Positions 49,754-59,137 of a stretch of DNA of 64,000 bases are shown piece after piece (positions within the stretch are counted from its first letter, which is position 1; every line of letters begins with the position of its first letter). This stretch comes from Bacillus sp. AFS015802. GTDB lineage: Bacteria; Bacillota; Bacilli; Bacillales; Bacillaceae_B. The stretch lies in assembly GCF_002561455.1 (NCBI RefSeq), contig NZ_NTUP01000003.1, positions 94,827 to 158,826 of the forward strand, read 5' to 3'. The notes under the pieces were generated by a model, which saw only the letters and a program-made list of their open reading frames with translations, was not told where the DNA came from and did no database searches. The position numbers were made by a program, and so were the translations under genes.

Positions 49754-50551
49754 ATGAATAAGAAAATGATGGTTTCAGCAGCAACAGCATTAACATTATT
49801 AGCAACTCCATTCGCAGCAGGTAAAGCTGATGCTGCAGCACCGTGTCCAACACCAGATAAGGCCGTTCAACAAGTGAACGCATTTAAATATAATGGAAAT
49901 CAAGAAGACCTTAATAAATTTGTTCAAGATGTTCTATCAAAATACCAAATCAACGGTCAGAATATTAATGTACAAGATTTATTAAAAGGCCAGGCTCCAA
50001 AAGCAGAAGCGGCTGCTCCCGCTCCACAAGCAGCACCTAAAGCGGATGCGCCTAAGTCAGAAGCTCCCGCTCCACAAGCAGCACCTAAGGCTGAAGCACC
50101 AGCACCAGCGCAAGCCCCAGCTGCAAATGAGCAGAAGCAACAATCAGAACAGGCAACGGAACAATCCGGTCAATTAAGCCAGTTCGAACAACAAGTAGTA
50201 GAGCTAACAAACCAAGAGCGTGCTAAACAAGGACTTCCAGCTCTTAAAGTAGATGCAGAACTAAGCAAGGTAGCACGCGAGAAGTCCCGTGATATGCAAG
50301 CGAACAACTACTTCTCACACACTAGCCCTACGTATGGTTCACCATTCGACATGATGAAGCAGTTTGGTATCGAGTACAGCTCTGCAGGTGAAAACATCGC
50401 AATGGGTCAACAGACTCCAGAAGAAGTAGTACAAGCCTGGATGAACAGTGAAGGTCACCGCAAGAACATCATGAGCCCTAATTACACTCACATTGGTGTA
50501 GGGTATGTAGAAAACGGTAACTACTGGACTCAACAATTCATCGGTAAGTAA
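49754..50551 (+). CDS. Secreted YkwD-like CAP/SCP-domain protein
   Basis: The 265-residue secreted protein has a signal peptide cleaved near AGKADAAA (~27) and a short N-domain. An Ala/Pro/Lys/Gln linker (about 75-135) contains the tandem unit APAPQAAPKA(D/E)AP. The C-terminal CAP domain has LTNQERAKQGLPAL, YFSHTSPTYGSPFDMM, SAGENIAMGQQTPEEVV and GHRKNIMSPNYTHIGVGY. YkwD-type proteins are wall-associated and of unknown function. Codons are strikingly biased to favoured ones (many GCA, CCA, CAA), hinting at high expression. AAGGAGGAATTC precedes the ATG with a 10-nt gap. Confidence 0.92.
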   Translation: MNKKMMVSAATALTLLATPFAAGKADAAAPCPTPDKAVQQVNAFKYNGNQEDLNKFVQDVLSKYQINGQNINVQDLLKGQAPKAEAAAPAPQAAPKADAPKSEAPAPQAAPKAEAPAPAQAPAANEQKQQSEQATEQSGQLSQFEQQVVELTNQERAKQGLPALKVDAELSKVAREKSRDMQANNYFSHTSPTYGSPFDMMKQFGIEYSSAGENIAMGQQTPEEVVQAWMNSEGHRKNIMSPNYTHIGVGYVENGNYWTQQFIGK

Positions 50552-50566
50552 TCTTATGCAGGTAAT

Positions 50567-50602
50567 GAAAGACAGTCTCTCCTTTGAGAGGCTGTTTTTT
50601 TT
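50567..50602 (+). terminator. Terminator after the YkwD-like gene
   Basis: ACAGTCTCTC and GAGAGGCTGT pair (one G-U) around CTTT, followed by eight T. Confidence 0.88.
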
Positions 50603-50732
50603 ATTCTGTCACCATTTGAAAAAGTATATTCTTCAGTTTCCGATTATAAGCACACAATTTGAGGGTTTAGATTTGCATTTCCGCATAATCATTCTTACTA
50701 TTGAAATATAACGAGAACGTGGAGTGAGCTTG

Positions 50733-51506
50733 ATGAAAGATAAAGTTGTACTGATAACGGGAGGATCAAAGGGGATTGGAAGGCAGACGGTCGAAGAATT
50801 CTCCAAACAGGGGTACACAGTGATCCTTAATTATAGAAGCAACGAACAATTTGTCAAAGATCTGGTGTCGGATTTGAAACGTCAATACAGAAACACCATC
50901 ATCCCGGTCAAAGGAGATATCTCTGTGCCTGAAGAATGTGAGAAGATGGCAGCAGAAATATGGAGTAAGGTGGAGAGCGTGGATATTTTAATCCACAATG
51001 CCGGTCCTTACGTGAAAGAACGAAAGTCATTTGCCAATTATTCTCCTGAAGAATGGAACTATATCGTGAACGGGAATTTGAATAGCGTATTTTACTTAAC
51101 AAGATTGATGATCCCTAAGATGCGGGAAAAACAGTGGGGTAGAATCATCACCTTTGGATATGACCGGGTCGAATCAGCACCAGGCTGGATTTATCGTTCG
51201 GCTTTCGCGGCGGCTAAAGCAGGGCTTGCTTCTTTTACCAAGACGATTTCCATCGAAGAAGCAAAGAATGGGATAACCGCCAATATGGTCTGTCCCGGTG
51301 ACATCGTAGGTGAATGGAAGGAAAAAGATGTCCTTAGTGCAAAAGAACAACATGACCCAAAGACACCGGTGGGACGACCGGGAACAGGTGAGGATCTGGC
51401 AAGGGTCATTTCGTTTTTATGTCAGGATGAATCTGATTTCATTACCGGTTCCATCATTCCGGTAACGGGTGGTAAGGATGTCCTGGGGAAGATCTTTCAT
51501 CAATAA
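50733..51506 (+). CDS. SDR family protein with Tyr-to-Phe active-site change (YtkK-like)
   Basis: The 257-residue short-chain dehydrogenase fold has cofactor loop TGGSKGIGRQT (~11), NAGPYVKERKSFANY (~92) and NGNLNSVFYLTRLMIPKM (~115). TFGYDRVESAPG precedes RSAFAAAKAGLASFTKT (~160). The catalytic YxxxK reads FAAAK, so the general-acid Tyr is Phe. VCPGDIVGEWKE and ITGSIIPVTGGKDV are conserved. The B. subtilis YtkK group looks similar in this loop. A normal oxidoreductase activity is doubtful. GTGGAGTGAGCTTG precedes ATG 50733. Confidence 0.88.
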   Translation: MKDKVVLITGGSKGIGRQTVEEFSKQGYTVILNYRSNEQFVKDLVSDLKRQYRNTIIPVKGDISVPEECEKMAAEIWSKVESVDILIHNAGPYVKERKSFANYSPEEWNYIVNGNLNSVFYLTRLMIPKMREKQWGRIITFGYDRVESAPGWIYRSAFAAAKAGLASFTKTISIEEAKNGITANMVCPGDIVGEWKEKDVLSAKEQHDPKTPVGRPGTGEDLARVISFLCQDESDFITGSIIPVTGGKDVLGKIFHQ

Positions 51507-51541
51507 AGAGCCACGGCAGTGGAAACGGCCGTGGCTCTTTC
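51506..51541. terminator. Terminator between the SDR gene and the MATE gene
   Basis: AGAGCCACGGC and GCCGTGGCTCTTT pair around a short loop. Confidence 0.85.
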
Positions 51542-51553
51542 AGTCCAATTCTT

Positions 51554-52918
51554 TTATTTTGACAGATGATATTGCTTTCTGTACTTTTTCTGTATATAGA
51601 GAAGCCTCCCGGACAACGTAATGGCTCCCGCAGTTAAGCCTGAGGTAAGTCCAAGCCAGTACCCATAGGGGCCGAAATCCGTGTGGTTAGCAAGGAAATA
51701 TCCTAGTGGCAATCCGATCACCCAGTAAGATACAAGGGCCATCATAAAGGTGATATTGACGTCCTTATATCCTCTAAGTGCGCCTTGGACAGGAGCCTGT
51801 ATCGCATCCGATAGCTGGAAAAACACAGCATATAATAAGAAATGAGACGTTAACTCCAATACATAGGAATCATCGGAATAAAGATAAGCAATTTCAGAAC
51901 GGAAGACGAGTAAAATCACACCGCATATTCCGGCCATGAGCAACGCGAAACCGACGCCCATCCAGCTGTAAATCTTCGCATCCCTGAGCCTCTTCGAACC
52001 AACCTCGAACCCTACAACGATGGTCAGAGCCATGGAGATGCTCAGGGGAATCATATAAAGGAAAGAAGCAAAGTTGATGGCAGCCTGGTGAGCTGCAATG
52101 ACGACTGTGTCATAGTGGCTCATTAATAGGGTAACAGCCGAAAAAATGCTGACTTCAAAGAATATCGATAAACCAATGGGCACTCCGATAAGAAAAAGCT
52201 CTTTCCATTTTGAAAGATCAGGCTTATGGAAAATTCGGAAGATGAAGTATTGACTAAAGGGTCTTTTCGTATGGACGACCCAAAAGGCAATGAAGGTAAT
52301 GACCCAATAAGTGATGGCAGATGCGTAACCTGCACCTACCCCTCCCAATGCAGGAAATCCGAGCTTGCCGAAAATGAGAAGATAATTGAATATCACATTG
52401 GTCGGCAGGGAGAGGAGAGTAATGAACATGGTGACCCTTGTCATCCCCAGTGCATCGATGAATGATCTCAACACATTATAGATGAATAAAGGAACCATAC
52501 CGAATGACAGGGCAATCAAATACTCCTTAGCCACAATACGGACCTCTTGTTCTATGTTCATCCCATTCAGGATCGGGTTCAGGGCGAAACCGCCGACCAC
52601 CATGACGGTAAGGGACAATGCAATGGCTGCATAAACACCCTGAAGGACGGTATGGGGGACAGCTTCCTTATTTCCTCCCCCGATCAATTGTGCGACGATG
52701 GGTGTCACGGCCAAAAGGATCCCGCTTAATCCCGTGAAGACCGGTACCCAAAGGGAAGAACCGATGGCGACACCGGCAAGGTCGATGGGAGAATACTTCC
52801 CTGACATGATCGTGTCAAAGAAATTCATGGCAAACATCCCGAGCTGGGTGACAAGGATCGGGATCAGTATGATTGAAAGTTGTTTCATTTTATCCTTGGT
52901 TGTATGGGTTTTTCTCAT
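51554..52918 (-). CDS. MATE family efflux transporter
   Basis: The 454-residue protein has 12 transmembrane helices in two MatE repeats. Visible are FFDTIMSGKYSPIDLAGVAIGSSLW (~35), LSGILLAVTPIVAQLIGGG (~68) and the matching second-repeat segment PLSISMALTIVVGFEVGSKR (~295). NorM-type members export cationic drugs or metabolites with Na+ or H+. AGAAGGAGTACGTCTT precedes the ATG. It diverges from the carotenoid operon, which may simply be coincidence. Confidence 0.93.
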   Translation of the reverse strand: MRKTHTTKDKMKQLSIILIPILVTQLGMFAMNFFDTIMSGKYSPIDLAGVAIGSSLWVPVFTGLSGILLAVTPIVAQLIGGGNKEAVPHTVLQGVYAAIALSLTVMVVGGFALNPILNGMNIEQEVRIVAKEYLIALSFGMVPLFIYNVLRSFIDALGMTRVTMFITLLSLPTNVIFNYLLIFGKLGFPALGGVGAGYASAITYWVITFIAFWVVHTKRPFSQYFIFRIFHKPDLSKWKELFLIGVPIGLSIFFEVSIFSAVTLLMSHYDTVVIAAHQAAINFASFLYMIPLSISMALTIVVGFEVGSKRLRDAKIYSWMGVGFALLMAGICGVILLVFRSEIAYLYSDDSYVLELTSHFLLYAVFFQLSDAIQAPVQGALRGYKDVNITFMMALVSYWVIGLPLGYFLANHTDFGPYGYWLGLTSGLTAGAITLSGRLLYIQKKYRKQYHLSK

Positions 52919-53071
52919 AAGACGTACTCCTTCTGAATGACTTCTAAAAAGTGCATGAAGATTTCACTATCATACTGTACCATATTTCCGTAGGGATAGA
53001 GAGTGAAAGATGCCTGATGTCTAAGGACTCTTTTTATAGATGGATATGAATGAACCAAGTGGAGGAAAAGA

Positions 53072-53839
53072 ATGAACAAGCAATGGCAGGATTGGATCTG
53101 GATTGTATTTTTAATATGGTACGGAGTGGGGATCATCCTTGTGTCTCTGGATTGGCTTCCTCCTGCCCTGAATTGGGCAAATGCCGTCTTCTTATACATA
53201 GCCGGTTTTTTGGCTATTCTTTATGCAATGAAGCGATTCAGGGGCAGCAGTGGGCTTATCGTATCCATCTGCATTATGCTCCTTACGGTTATCGCCGAGA
53301 GTCTGGGGGTTCATTATGGCTGGATATTCGGTTCTTATCATTATGAAAAAGACTTCGGATTTCAACTATTCGGCGTGCCTGTTACTATAGGCTTCGCCTG
53401 GGTGATGGTGATATTCACCAGTATGGCCTATTATGAGCTTCTCCTGAACAAAGCGAAGACCGTCGTGGGGGCTTGCATCTATGGTTCCGTCACCTCACTT
53501 CTGGCTGTAACCATGGATTTGATCATCGACCCCGTCGCGTTTAAAGGACGTGAATATTGGATCTGGGATCAAGGGGGACCGTACTATGATATTCCCACGC
53601 AAAATTTTATGGGGTGGTTTTTTGTTTCGTTTTCCATTCAATTCATCCTGTATTATTTTATTAAACAAGAAACTTTTTCCTCGAAGTGGAGCAGGCGGAT
53701 GAGACGTTTATATTTTCTAGTGATCCTGATGTTCATGGTGACAGCCTTGGTGGAAGGGCTGTGGCTCTCTGTTTTCGTCACTTCTGTATTTTACGGTGCA
53801 TCCCTCATTCTCAGAAAACGATTGGAGACGGTAGCATGA
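53072..53839 (+). CDS. cruF: CruF-type carotenoid biosynthesis membrane protein
   Basis: The 255-residue protein has about seven transmembrane helices. It shows the carotenoid 1,2-hydratase CruF / DUF422 features: AESLGVHYGWIFGSYHYEK near 82, GVPVTIGFAWVMVIFTSMAYYEL, DLIIDPVAFKGREYWIWDQGGPYYDIPTQNFMGWF near 150. GTGGAGGAAAAGA precedes the ATG. It is first of four overlapping or tightly spaced genes that modify carotenoids. Reaction in this organism is inferred from the family. Confidence 0.88.
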   Translation: MNKQWQDWIWIVFLIWYGVGIILVSLDWLPPALNWANAVFLYIAGFLAILYAMKRFRGSSGLIVSICIMLLTVIAESLGVHYGWIFGSYHYEKDFGFQLFGVPVTIGFAWVMVIFTSMAYYELLLNKAKTVVGACIYGSVTSLLAVTMDLIIDPVAFKGREYWIWDQGGPYYDIPTQNFMGWFFVSFSIQFILYYFIKQETFSSKWSRRMRRLYFLVILMFMVTALVEGLWLSVFVTSVFYGASLILRKRLETVA

Positions 53840-54552
53840 TAGAAGCGGAAAAAAGTAAAAGCTTTCAGCGACTCCTCGCCGGCTATCTTACCTATCAGCT
53901 CAAAAGGCACTTTTACCGGGTATGGATCGATGACCTGCGGGCTTCCTTTCAACCCGGTTCAGGTCACCTGGTCCTTGCAAATCATTCCAGCTGGTGGGAC
54001 GGATTGATGGTCTTTTACTTAAATCATAAAGTCATTAAGGAAGACAGCTACGCCATGATGAGCCAGAAAGGGATGGAGGATTTTTCCTTCTTTCGCAAAA
54101 TCGGGGCGTTTTCTGTTAATCCCGATTCTCCCAAAGACTTGGTCACATCCTTGAAATTTGCAGAAAAGTGCCTACAGGATCAGAAAACGGTTTGGATCTT
54201 TCCTCAAGGAAAAGAAGAACATCTTGAAAAGAGACCCCTGTCCTTTATGAGCGGCCCGGGTTATCTATACGAACGGAACCCCGGGATCACCATCACGATG
54301 GTGACATTCTATTATACCTTCCGTCACGACCAAAGACCGGAATTATTCATCAGGATCTTCAATGAGGAACTGAATCATGGGGACTTTCCATCAAGGGCAG
54401 AACTTACAGATCATTTAAGAAACAGCTTGGAAGCCAGGCTCGATGGTGTGAAGCAAGATATTGTCAATGAGGATATTTCCAACTTTGATCAATTGCTTAA
54501 AGGGTTTCCCACCAATAGTGAGTGGTTGAGTTTTTGGAAGAGGAGAAAGTAG
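53836..54552 (+). CDS. Lysophospholipid-acyltransferase-like protein (carotenoid acyltransferase candidate)
   Basis: The 238-residue PlsC-fold protein has the catalytic NHxxxxD in LANHSSWWDGLMVFY near residue 55 and IFPQGKEEH near 120 (usual FPEG). There is no strong membrane helix. In pigment clusters, such enzymes acylate glycosylated C30 carotenoids, as CrtO does in staphyloxanthin synthesis. Here the role is inferred from neighbours. The ATG overlaps the cruF stop (ATGA). Confidence 0.87.
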   Translation: MIEAEKSKSFQRLLAGYLTYQLKRHFYRVWIDDLRASFQPGSGHLVLANHSSWWDGLMVFYLNHKVIKEDSYAMMSQKGMEDFSFFRKIGAFSVNPDSPKDLVTSLKFAEKCLQDQKTVWIFPQGKEEHLEKRPLSFMSGPGYLYERNPGITITMVTFYYTFRHDQRPELFIRIFNEELNHGDFPSRAELTDHLRNSLEARLDGVKQDIVNEDISNFDQLLKGFPTNSEWLSFWKRRK

Positions 54553-54565
54553 AGGTGTAGAAAGA

Positions 54566-55660
54566 ATGAATTATTTAATAGTGGTGACTTTCCTGTTTGT
54601 TCTTGCTACTTGTATCAATCTGCTTTTTTTACCAAAGCTATCCTGTCGCTCAGCTGCAATTGAATTGGTGTCCGTCCTTGTCCCGATGAGAAACGAGGAA
54701 AAAAACGTAGAAGGGCTCATTGGAAGCATCAGGAAGATCACGTATTCCCCTGTGGAATTTATCCTCCTTGATGATGGATCGACGGACCGAACCAGGGAAC
54801 TTCTGACCCGCCTTACAAGTGACGATCCCCGTTTCAAGGTCATCGATGGAACCCCTCTTCCAAAAGGGTGGGTAGGGAAGGTCCATGCCTGCAAAGAGCT
54901 GAGTCGTCATGCCTCGGGGGCATATTATCTATACTTGGACGCAGATGTCAGGGTATCTCCATCCATCATTGAAAAAGTGTTATTTCAAATGAACCGGTAC
55001 GATGCGGGCCTTGTTACAGGGTTTCCTCAATTTCCTATACCGACACTCCTTAGTAAAATGCTGGTCCCGTTTCAGCATTTTCTCGTTTATTTTCACCTAC
55101 CTATCGCCGTGGCAAATCATACGACGAGAAAAGCATTCACCGCTGCCCATGGAGCTTTTATGTTTTTCAGGAAGGAAGCATATGACGATTGCGGTGGGCA
55201 TGAATCTGTTAAATCGTCACTACTCGAAGATGTTCATATCACGAGGAAGGTAAAGGAAAAGGGGTGGAAGGTGACACTTGTCAATAATAGTCACGACGTC
55301 ACCTGTCATATGTATGATACGGATAAGGAAGTATGGGAAGGCTTTTTGAAGAATATATATATCGGCACAGGAAGAAGCCCCATATCCGTCGTCCTTTTTT
55401 CCCTGTTTTACTCCGTTTTCTATATCCTCCCTTTGCCCTTAGCTGTATATGGTTTAATTTCAGGGCAGTGGAGCTGCTGTCTCCCTTTAGGGGGGATCTG
55501 GCTGCAAACCCTCATCATTGACATCGCATCCAATCAATCGAAGTGGCACTTTCTATTGATCCCATTCGCTTCCGCCTGCTTTATTGTCATTATGTGGGCT
55601 TCGATGCTGAGAGGACTGAAAAAACAAGGATACACGTGGAAAGGAAGGACCTACCTATGA
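54566..55660 (+). CDS. Family 2 glycosyltransferase (CrtQ-like)
   Basis: The 364-residue membrane enzyme has an N-terminal helix and a GT2 catalytic domain. VSVLVPMRNEEKNVEGLI is near 35, the first acidic motif LLDDGSTDRT near 72, and the DxD-type YLYLDADVRV near 125. The catalytic region EDVHITRKVKEKGWKV is near 220. Three C-terminal helices follow. It resembles 4,4'-diaponeurosporenoate glycosyltransferase. It overlaps the next gene by 4 nt and follows the acyltransferase by 13 nt. Confidence 0.9.
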   Translation: MNYLIVVTFLFVLATCINLLFLPKLSCRSAAIELVSVLVPMRNEEKNVEGLIGSIRKITYSPVEFILLDDGSTDRTRELLTRLTSDDPRFKVIDGTPLPKGWVGKVHACKELSRHASGAYYLYLDADVRVSPSIIEKVLFQMNRYDAGLVTGFPQFPIPTLLSKMLVPFQHFLVYFHLPIAVANHTTRKAFTAAHGAFMFFRKEAYDDCGGHESVKSSLLEDVHITRKVKEKGWKVTLVNNSHDVTCHMYDTDKEVWEGFLKNIYIGTGRSPISVVLFSLFYSVFYILPLPLAVYGLISGQWSCCLPLGGIWLQTLIIDIASNQSKWHFLLIPFASACFIVIMWASMLRGLKKQGYTWKGRTYL

Positions 55661-57123
55661 AGAATATCATCATCATCGGAGGAGGATTAGGTGGATTATC
55701 TGCAGCTATATCCCTTCAAAGTAAAGGGTATTCCGTGACGATAGTCGAAGAGAATCTTCACCCAGGGGGCAAAATGATGCCCGTTGAAATCGATGGCTAC
55801 TCCTTTGATTTCGGCCCCAACACGATCACGATGCCCCGTGTCTTTCAATCTGTCATCAATGATGCAGGAGGGGACTCTTCCCGATATTTCGAGTTTGAAA
55901 GACTGGTGAAGCATACGAAAAATGTTTTTCCAGGAGGCAAGGTCCTATATCAATCAGCGGACCCGGATGAAATGATAAGAGAGCTTGAAGGGATCGACCC
56001 TTATGGGGCAGCTCATTATAAAATGTATTTAAAGGAAGTAGAGAAGCTATTTACCTTGGCTGAGAGAGGATTTTTTTACAGGGTGTTCGGTTCATGGAGA
56101 GATTATCTTTCACCGGGTCTATCCTATAACTTTATGAAGGTCCGTCCCTTTGAGAAGATGGATCACTTTCACAGGCGTTTCTTTCAGGATGAAGACGTGT
56201 TGAAGGTGTTCAATCGGTATGCAACGTATATCGGCTCATCGCCTTACGGGTGTCCTGCCACCTTCTCGTTGATCGGGCATCTTGAGATGAATGAAGGGGT
56301 GTATTACACGAAAGGTGGAAATCCAAAGATTGCACAAGGGTTCTATACATTCTTTCAAGAACTGGGGGGAGTAGTCCGTCTCGGAACACGCATTAAAGAG
56401 ATCGTTGTAAAGGGAAGAAAAGCAGTCGGTGTGAGAACCGAAGAGGGCGAGATGATTCCTGCCGAAGATGTGATTGTAAATGGAGATTTTATCACGGCTA
56501 CGAAGCACCTGATCAATGAGAAGAATCGACCGAGTCATCCCGACAAGAAGCTTGATTCCTATGAACCGTCCATTTCGGCCTTCGTGATCCTGGCAGGACT
56601 CCGAACCTTCCAGGATGGGATCCATCATCATCACGTCTATTTTTCGGAGGATTATCAAAAGGAATTCAGGGAAATTTTCTCTGAAAAATCCCTCCCAAGT
56701 GATCCGACGATCTATATCAGCCATTCGGCAGCGACAGACCCATCGATCACAAAGGGGAGCAATTTATTTATTCTTGTCAATGCCCCTGCCATAGAATTGA
56801 CCGATGAACAAGTCCAAAAGTATAAAGATAAGATTTATCATACATTAGAAGAAAAGGGGATACCCATCAGGGATGCATTGGAAGTGGAGAAGATCTACAC
56901 ACCGGACACCATTAAGCATAAATTCTCAGCCTATAAAGGCTCACTCTATGGTCTGGCCTCCCATGGTATGACCGAAGCATTTGTCCGTCCATCCAACGTC
57001 AGCAGGGATATTGAACACCTATTCTACGTCGGTGGAACGACGCACCCCGGGGGAGGGTCCCCTATGGTGACGATCAGCGGAAGGAATGTAGCCAGCTATA
57101 TTCTCAATAGGGATAAGGTCTAA
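55657..57123 (+). CDS. Phytoene desaturase family FAD oxidoreductase (CrtN/CrtP type)
   Basis: The 488-residue flavoprotein has FAD motif IIIGGGLGGLSAAISLQSKG (~5), PGGKMMPVEIDGYSFDFGPNTITMP (~37) and C-terminal FYVGGTTHPGGGSPMVTISGRNVA (~455). It is either a C30 desaturase (CrtN) or the related terminal oxidase (CrtP). Sequence features alone do not decide. The presence of glycosyl and acyl transfer genes and absence of crtM favour a late oxidation step. ATG 55657 overlaps the upstream stop; the longer frame back to 55543 lies within the GT2 gene. Confidence 0.9.
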   Translation: MKNIIIIGGGLGGLSAAISLQSKGYSVTIVEENLHPGGKMMPVEIDGYSFDFGPNTITMPRVFQSVINDAGGDSSRYFEFERLVKHTKNVFPGGKVLYQSADPDEMIRELEGIDPYGAAHYKMYLKEVEKLFTLAERGFFYRVFGSWRDYLSPGLSYNFMKVRPFEKMDHFHRRFFQDEDVLKVFNRYATYIGSSPYGCPATFSLIGHLEMNEGVYYTKGGNPKIAQGFYTFFQELGGVVRLGTRIKEIVVKGRKAVGVRTEEGEMIPAEDVIVNGDFITATKHLINEKNRPSHPDKKLDSYEPSISAFVILAGLRTFQDGIHHHHVYFSEDYQKEFREIFSEKSLPSDPTIYISHSAATDPSITKGSNLFILVNAPAIELTDEQVQKYKDKIYHTLEEKGIPIRDALEVEKIYTPDTIKHKFSAYKGSLYGLASHGMTEAFVRPSNVSRDIEHLFYVGGTTHPGGGSPMVTISGRNVASYILNRDKV

Positions 57124-57283
57124 TACGCTCTTCACACTGTTGGTCATGAATGAAAAGGGTCCTTGAATGTAGGATTCTTTTCTTTTGTCAAATTTTCGTG
57201 GTTCTATCCCACCTGTATTTTTGGTAAAGTGTATAATGGTTAGAGAGAAGAATAGTAGAAAATGGAGTTAGGAGTTAATACAT

Positions 57284-58354
57284 ATGAAGAAGCATATTTT
57301 ATTTACGGGCGGCGGGTCTGCGGGCCACGTCACGGTCAATACAGCATTGATCCCCCACTTTGAAAAAGAAGGCTGGGATATTACCTATATAGGGTCGGAA
57401 GACGGGATTGAAAAGGAAATCATCACGGAACAATTTCCCCATATCCCTTACGAAAGCATCTCAAGCGGAAAGCTTCGGAGATATTTCTCCTGGAAAAACT
57501 TTTCAGACCCGTTTCGAGTGATGAAAGGGGTGTTTGACGCCCTGTCCGTCATCCGGAAGACGAAACCCGACATCATCTTCTCAAAAGGCGGATTTGTATC
57601 CGTACCGGTCGTGATGGCCGCCAAAATTGCCAAAGTTCCTGTAGCGATCCATGAGTCCGACGTTACTCCGGGACTGGCGAATAAATTAGCGGTCCCGTTC
57701 GCTACTAAAATCTTCACTACTTTTCCGGAAACGGTTCAATCGCTTCCAAGTGATAAATCATTATGTGCAGGAGCCATTATCCGTGAAGAATTGTTTACGG
57801 GTGATGCCCGTGAAGGGAAGAGGTTATCGGGCTATTATGAAGATAAGCCTGTTTTGATGATCATGGGAGGGAGCCTTGGTGCGAGAAAAATTAATGAAGC
57901 GGTAAGAGGGAATCTGGAAGAACTGCTTTCAACCTTTCAAATCATTCATATTTGTGGGAAAGGGAATATTGATGAAACCCTCTCACAAAAGGGATATCGA
58001 CAATATGAGTTCATTAAGGGTGAACTTCCACACTATCTGGCAATGACCGATTTCGTGATCTCACGTGCCGGATCGAATTCGATCTTTGAATTTCTTGCAT
58101 TGAAGAAACCCATGTTATTGATCCCCCTTTCAAGGGAAGCGAGCCGCGGGGATCAAATCCTTAATGCCAATAGCTTCGTGAAACATGGTTATGCCATAAA
58201 GTTGGAGGAAGAGAACCTGAACGAAGAGAGCTTTTTAGCGGGTGTCAAGGAGCTTAAGTCAAACAGCGGCAACATGATCCGTTCTATGGAAAAAGGAGAA
58301 AAAGCGTATACAATCCAGGATATGTATGAGGAACTTTCATCAATGGCCCGATAA
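57284..58354 (+). CDS. murG: MurG-type N-acetylglucosaminyltransferase (second-type paralogue)
   Basis: The 356-residue GT28 enzyme starts [19 protein letters not shown]. It has [28 protein letters not shown] (~100), the linker [14 protein letters not shown] (~125), [14 protein letters not shown] (~190) and [14 protein letters not shown] (~265). MurG adds GlcNAc to lipid I to form lipid II. The usual MurG sits in the dcw cluster next to murD/ftsW; this one stands alone with a TTAGGAGTTAATACAT ribosome site. It is probably the MurG2 type seen in some Bacilli. Confidence 0.9.
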   Translation: MKKHILFTGGGSAGHVTVNTALIPHFEKEGWDITYIGSEDGIEKEIITEQFPHIPYESISSGKLRRYFSWKNFSDPFRVMKGVFDALSVIRKTKPDIIFSKGGFVSVPVVMAAKIAKVPVAIHESDVTPGLANKLAVPFATKIFTTFPETVQSLPSDKSLCAGAIIREELFTGDAREGKRLSGYYEDKPVLMIMGGSLGARKINEAVRGNLEELLSTFQIIHICGKGNIDETLSQKGYRQYEFIKGELPHYLAMTDFVISRAGSNSIFEFLALKKPMLLIPLSREASRGDQILNANSFVKHGYAIKLEEENLNEESFLAGVKELKSNSGNMIRSMEKGEKAYTIQDMYEELSSMAR

Positions 58355-58414
58355 GAAGTCATTGGATTCCCCTTTAAGCATACAGTATACAAATGGTTGA
58401 AGGGGAGAAGTGGA

Positions 58415-58558
58415 ATGGCTTATCAATATTCAAAGGGATGGTACCTTCAAGAGCTTAAAAAGATGGGGATCACACATCACCCATTGGAAAAGAGAAAACT
58501 GGAAAATTACAAAACCTTTGTGGTGAGGAACCTGTATTTCCAGAAAGTATCCAAGTAA
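58415..58558 (+). CDS. YflJ-like DUF2639 peptide (47 aa)
   Basis: The peptide begins MAYQYSKGWYLQELKKMGIT with HHPLEKRKLENYKTF, matching the B. subtilis YflJ pattern (SKGWYVAELKK.GITHH). GAAGGGGAGAAGTGG precedes the ATG. It follows murG by 60 nt and ends before a strong terminator. Function unknown. Confidence 0.82.
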   Translation: MAYQYSKGWYLQELKKMGITHHPLEKRKLENYKTFVVRNLYFQKVSK

Positions 58559-58561
58559 ATA

Positions 58562-58624
58562 TAAAAAAAGGAGCTGTTGGTAGATGCTGAATCCTTTAAG
58601 GCATCCCGGACAGCTCCTTTTTCT
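58562..58624 (+). terminator. Terminator after the DUF2639 peptide
   Basis: AAAAGGAGCTGT pairs with ACAGCTCCTTTTT; an inner GATGC/GGCATC pair extends the stem. The T tail overlaps the stop codon region of the minus-strand gene. Confidence 0.85.
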
Positions 58625-59137
58625 ATAATGATTTCCCGGCTATGATTTCGTTCGTCTTCCCGCTGAATCTGTGCGAGGATAAGTCTGTTTCATTCGTCAT
58701 GAACGTCTTTTCGATCAGCGATTGATACCAATAAATGATGATGGAATAAGTAATCGTAAGCATGTACATGTAATGATTATTCATCCGCTTTAGTTTATAT
58801 ACACCTTTTTTTCGAAAAAGGAAGTGAGTGGGTAAGCAAATAGATAATTTATTACAAGGTTTAAAACCATATAAAGTGGAAAAGATCGGTAGGTTAATTT
58901 GAAAACCCATAGAGTGGCTGAAAAAAAGGGTCCCAGAATAAACATTAAATCACCGATCAATTTTTCCTGCTTACTTCCGCGTATCTCCCAAAACTTCAGC
59001 ACTGAATTACATAGTGTGACGGTGGTTAAAATAAAGCTGACCAAAACCGCTGCGGGAGAAAATCGAATGAATGATTCTTTTCTTAGAAACAGCAGGCTGA
59101 TCCATGAACCTATGATTAACAGTATACGAATTGGCAT
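58623..59137 (-). pseudogene. Frameshifted CBO0543-like membrane protein gene
   Basis: The frame starts at ATG 59137 (TAGGAGGACTCATAAA upstream) as MPIRILLIIGSWISLLFL. It runs through three or four membrane helices to PLTSFFEKKVYIN and stops near 58790. A second frame continues from the same point as KKGVYKLKRMNNHYMYMLTI to a stop at 58623. The two join at a run of seven T (58806-58812; seven A in the gene). One extra A would restore a single protein of about 171 residues ending GKTNEIIAGKSL. Either a real frameshift, slippage control or a sequencing error. The CBO0543 label rests on the membrane pattern and FFEK.GVYKLKRMN block. Confidence 0.75.

Noticed and set aside
50010..50130. CRISPR-like repeats in the YkwD-like gene
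   Set aside because: The repeats are in frame and encode the Ala/Pro/Lys linker; no regular spacers.
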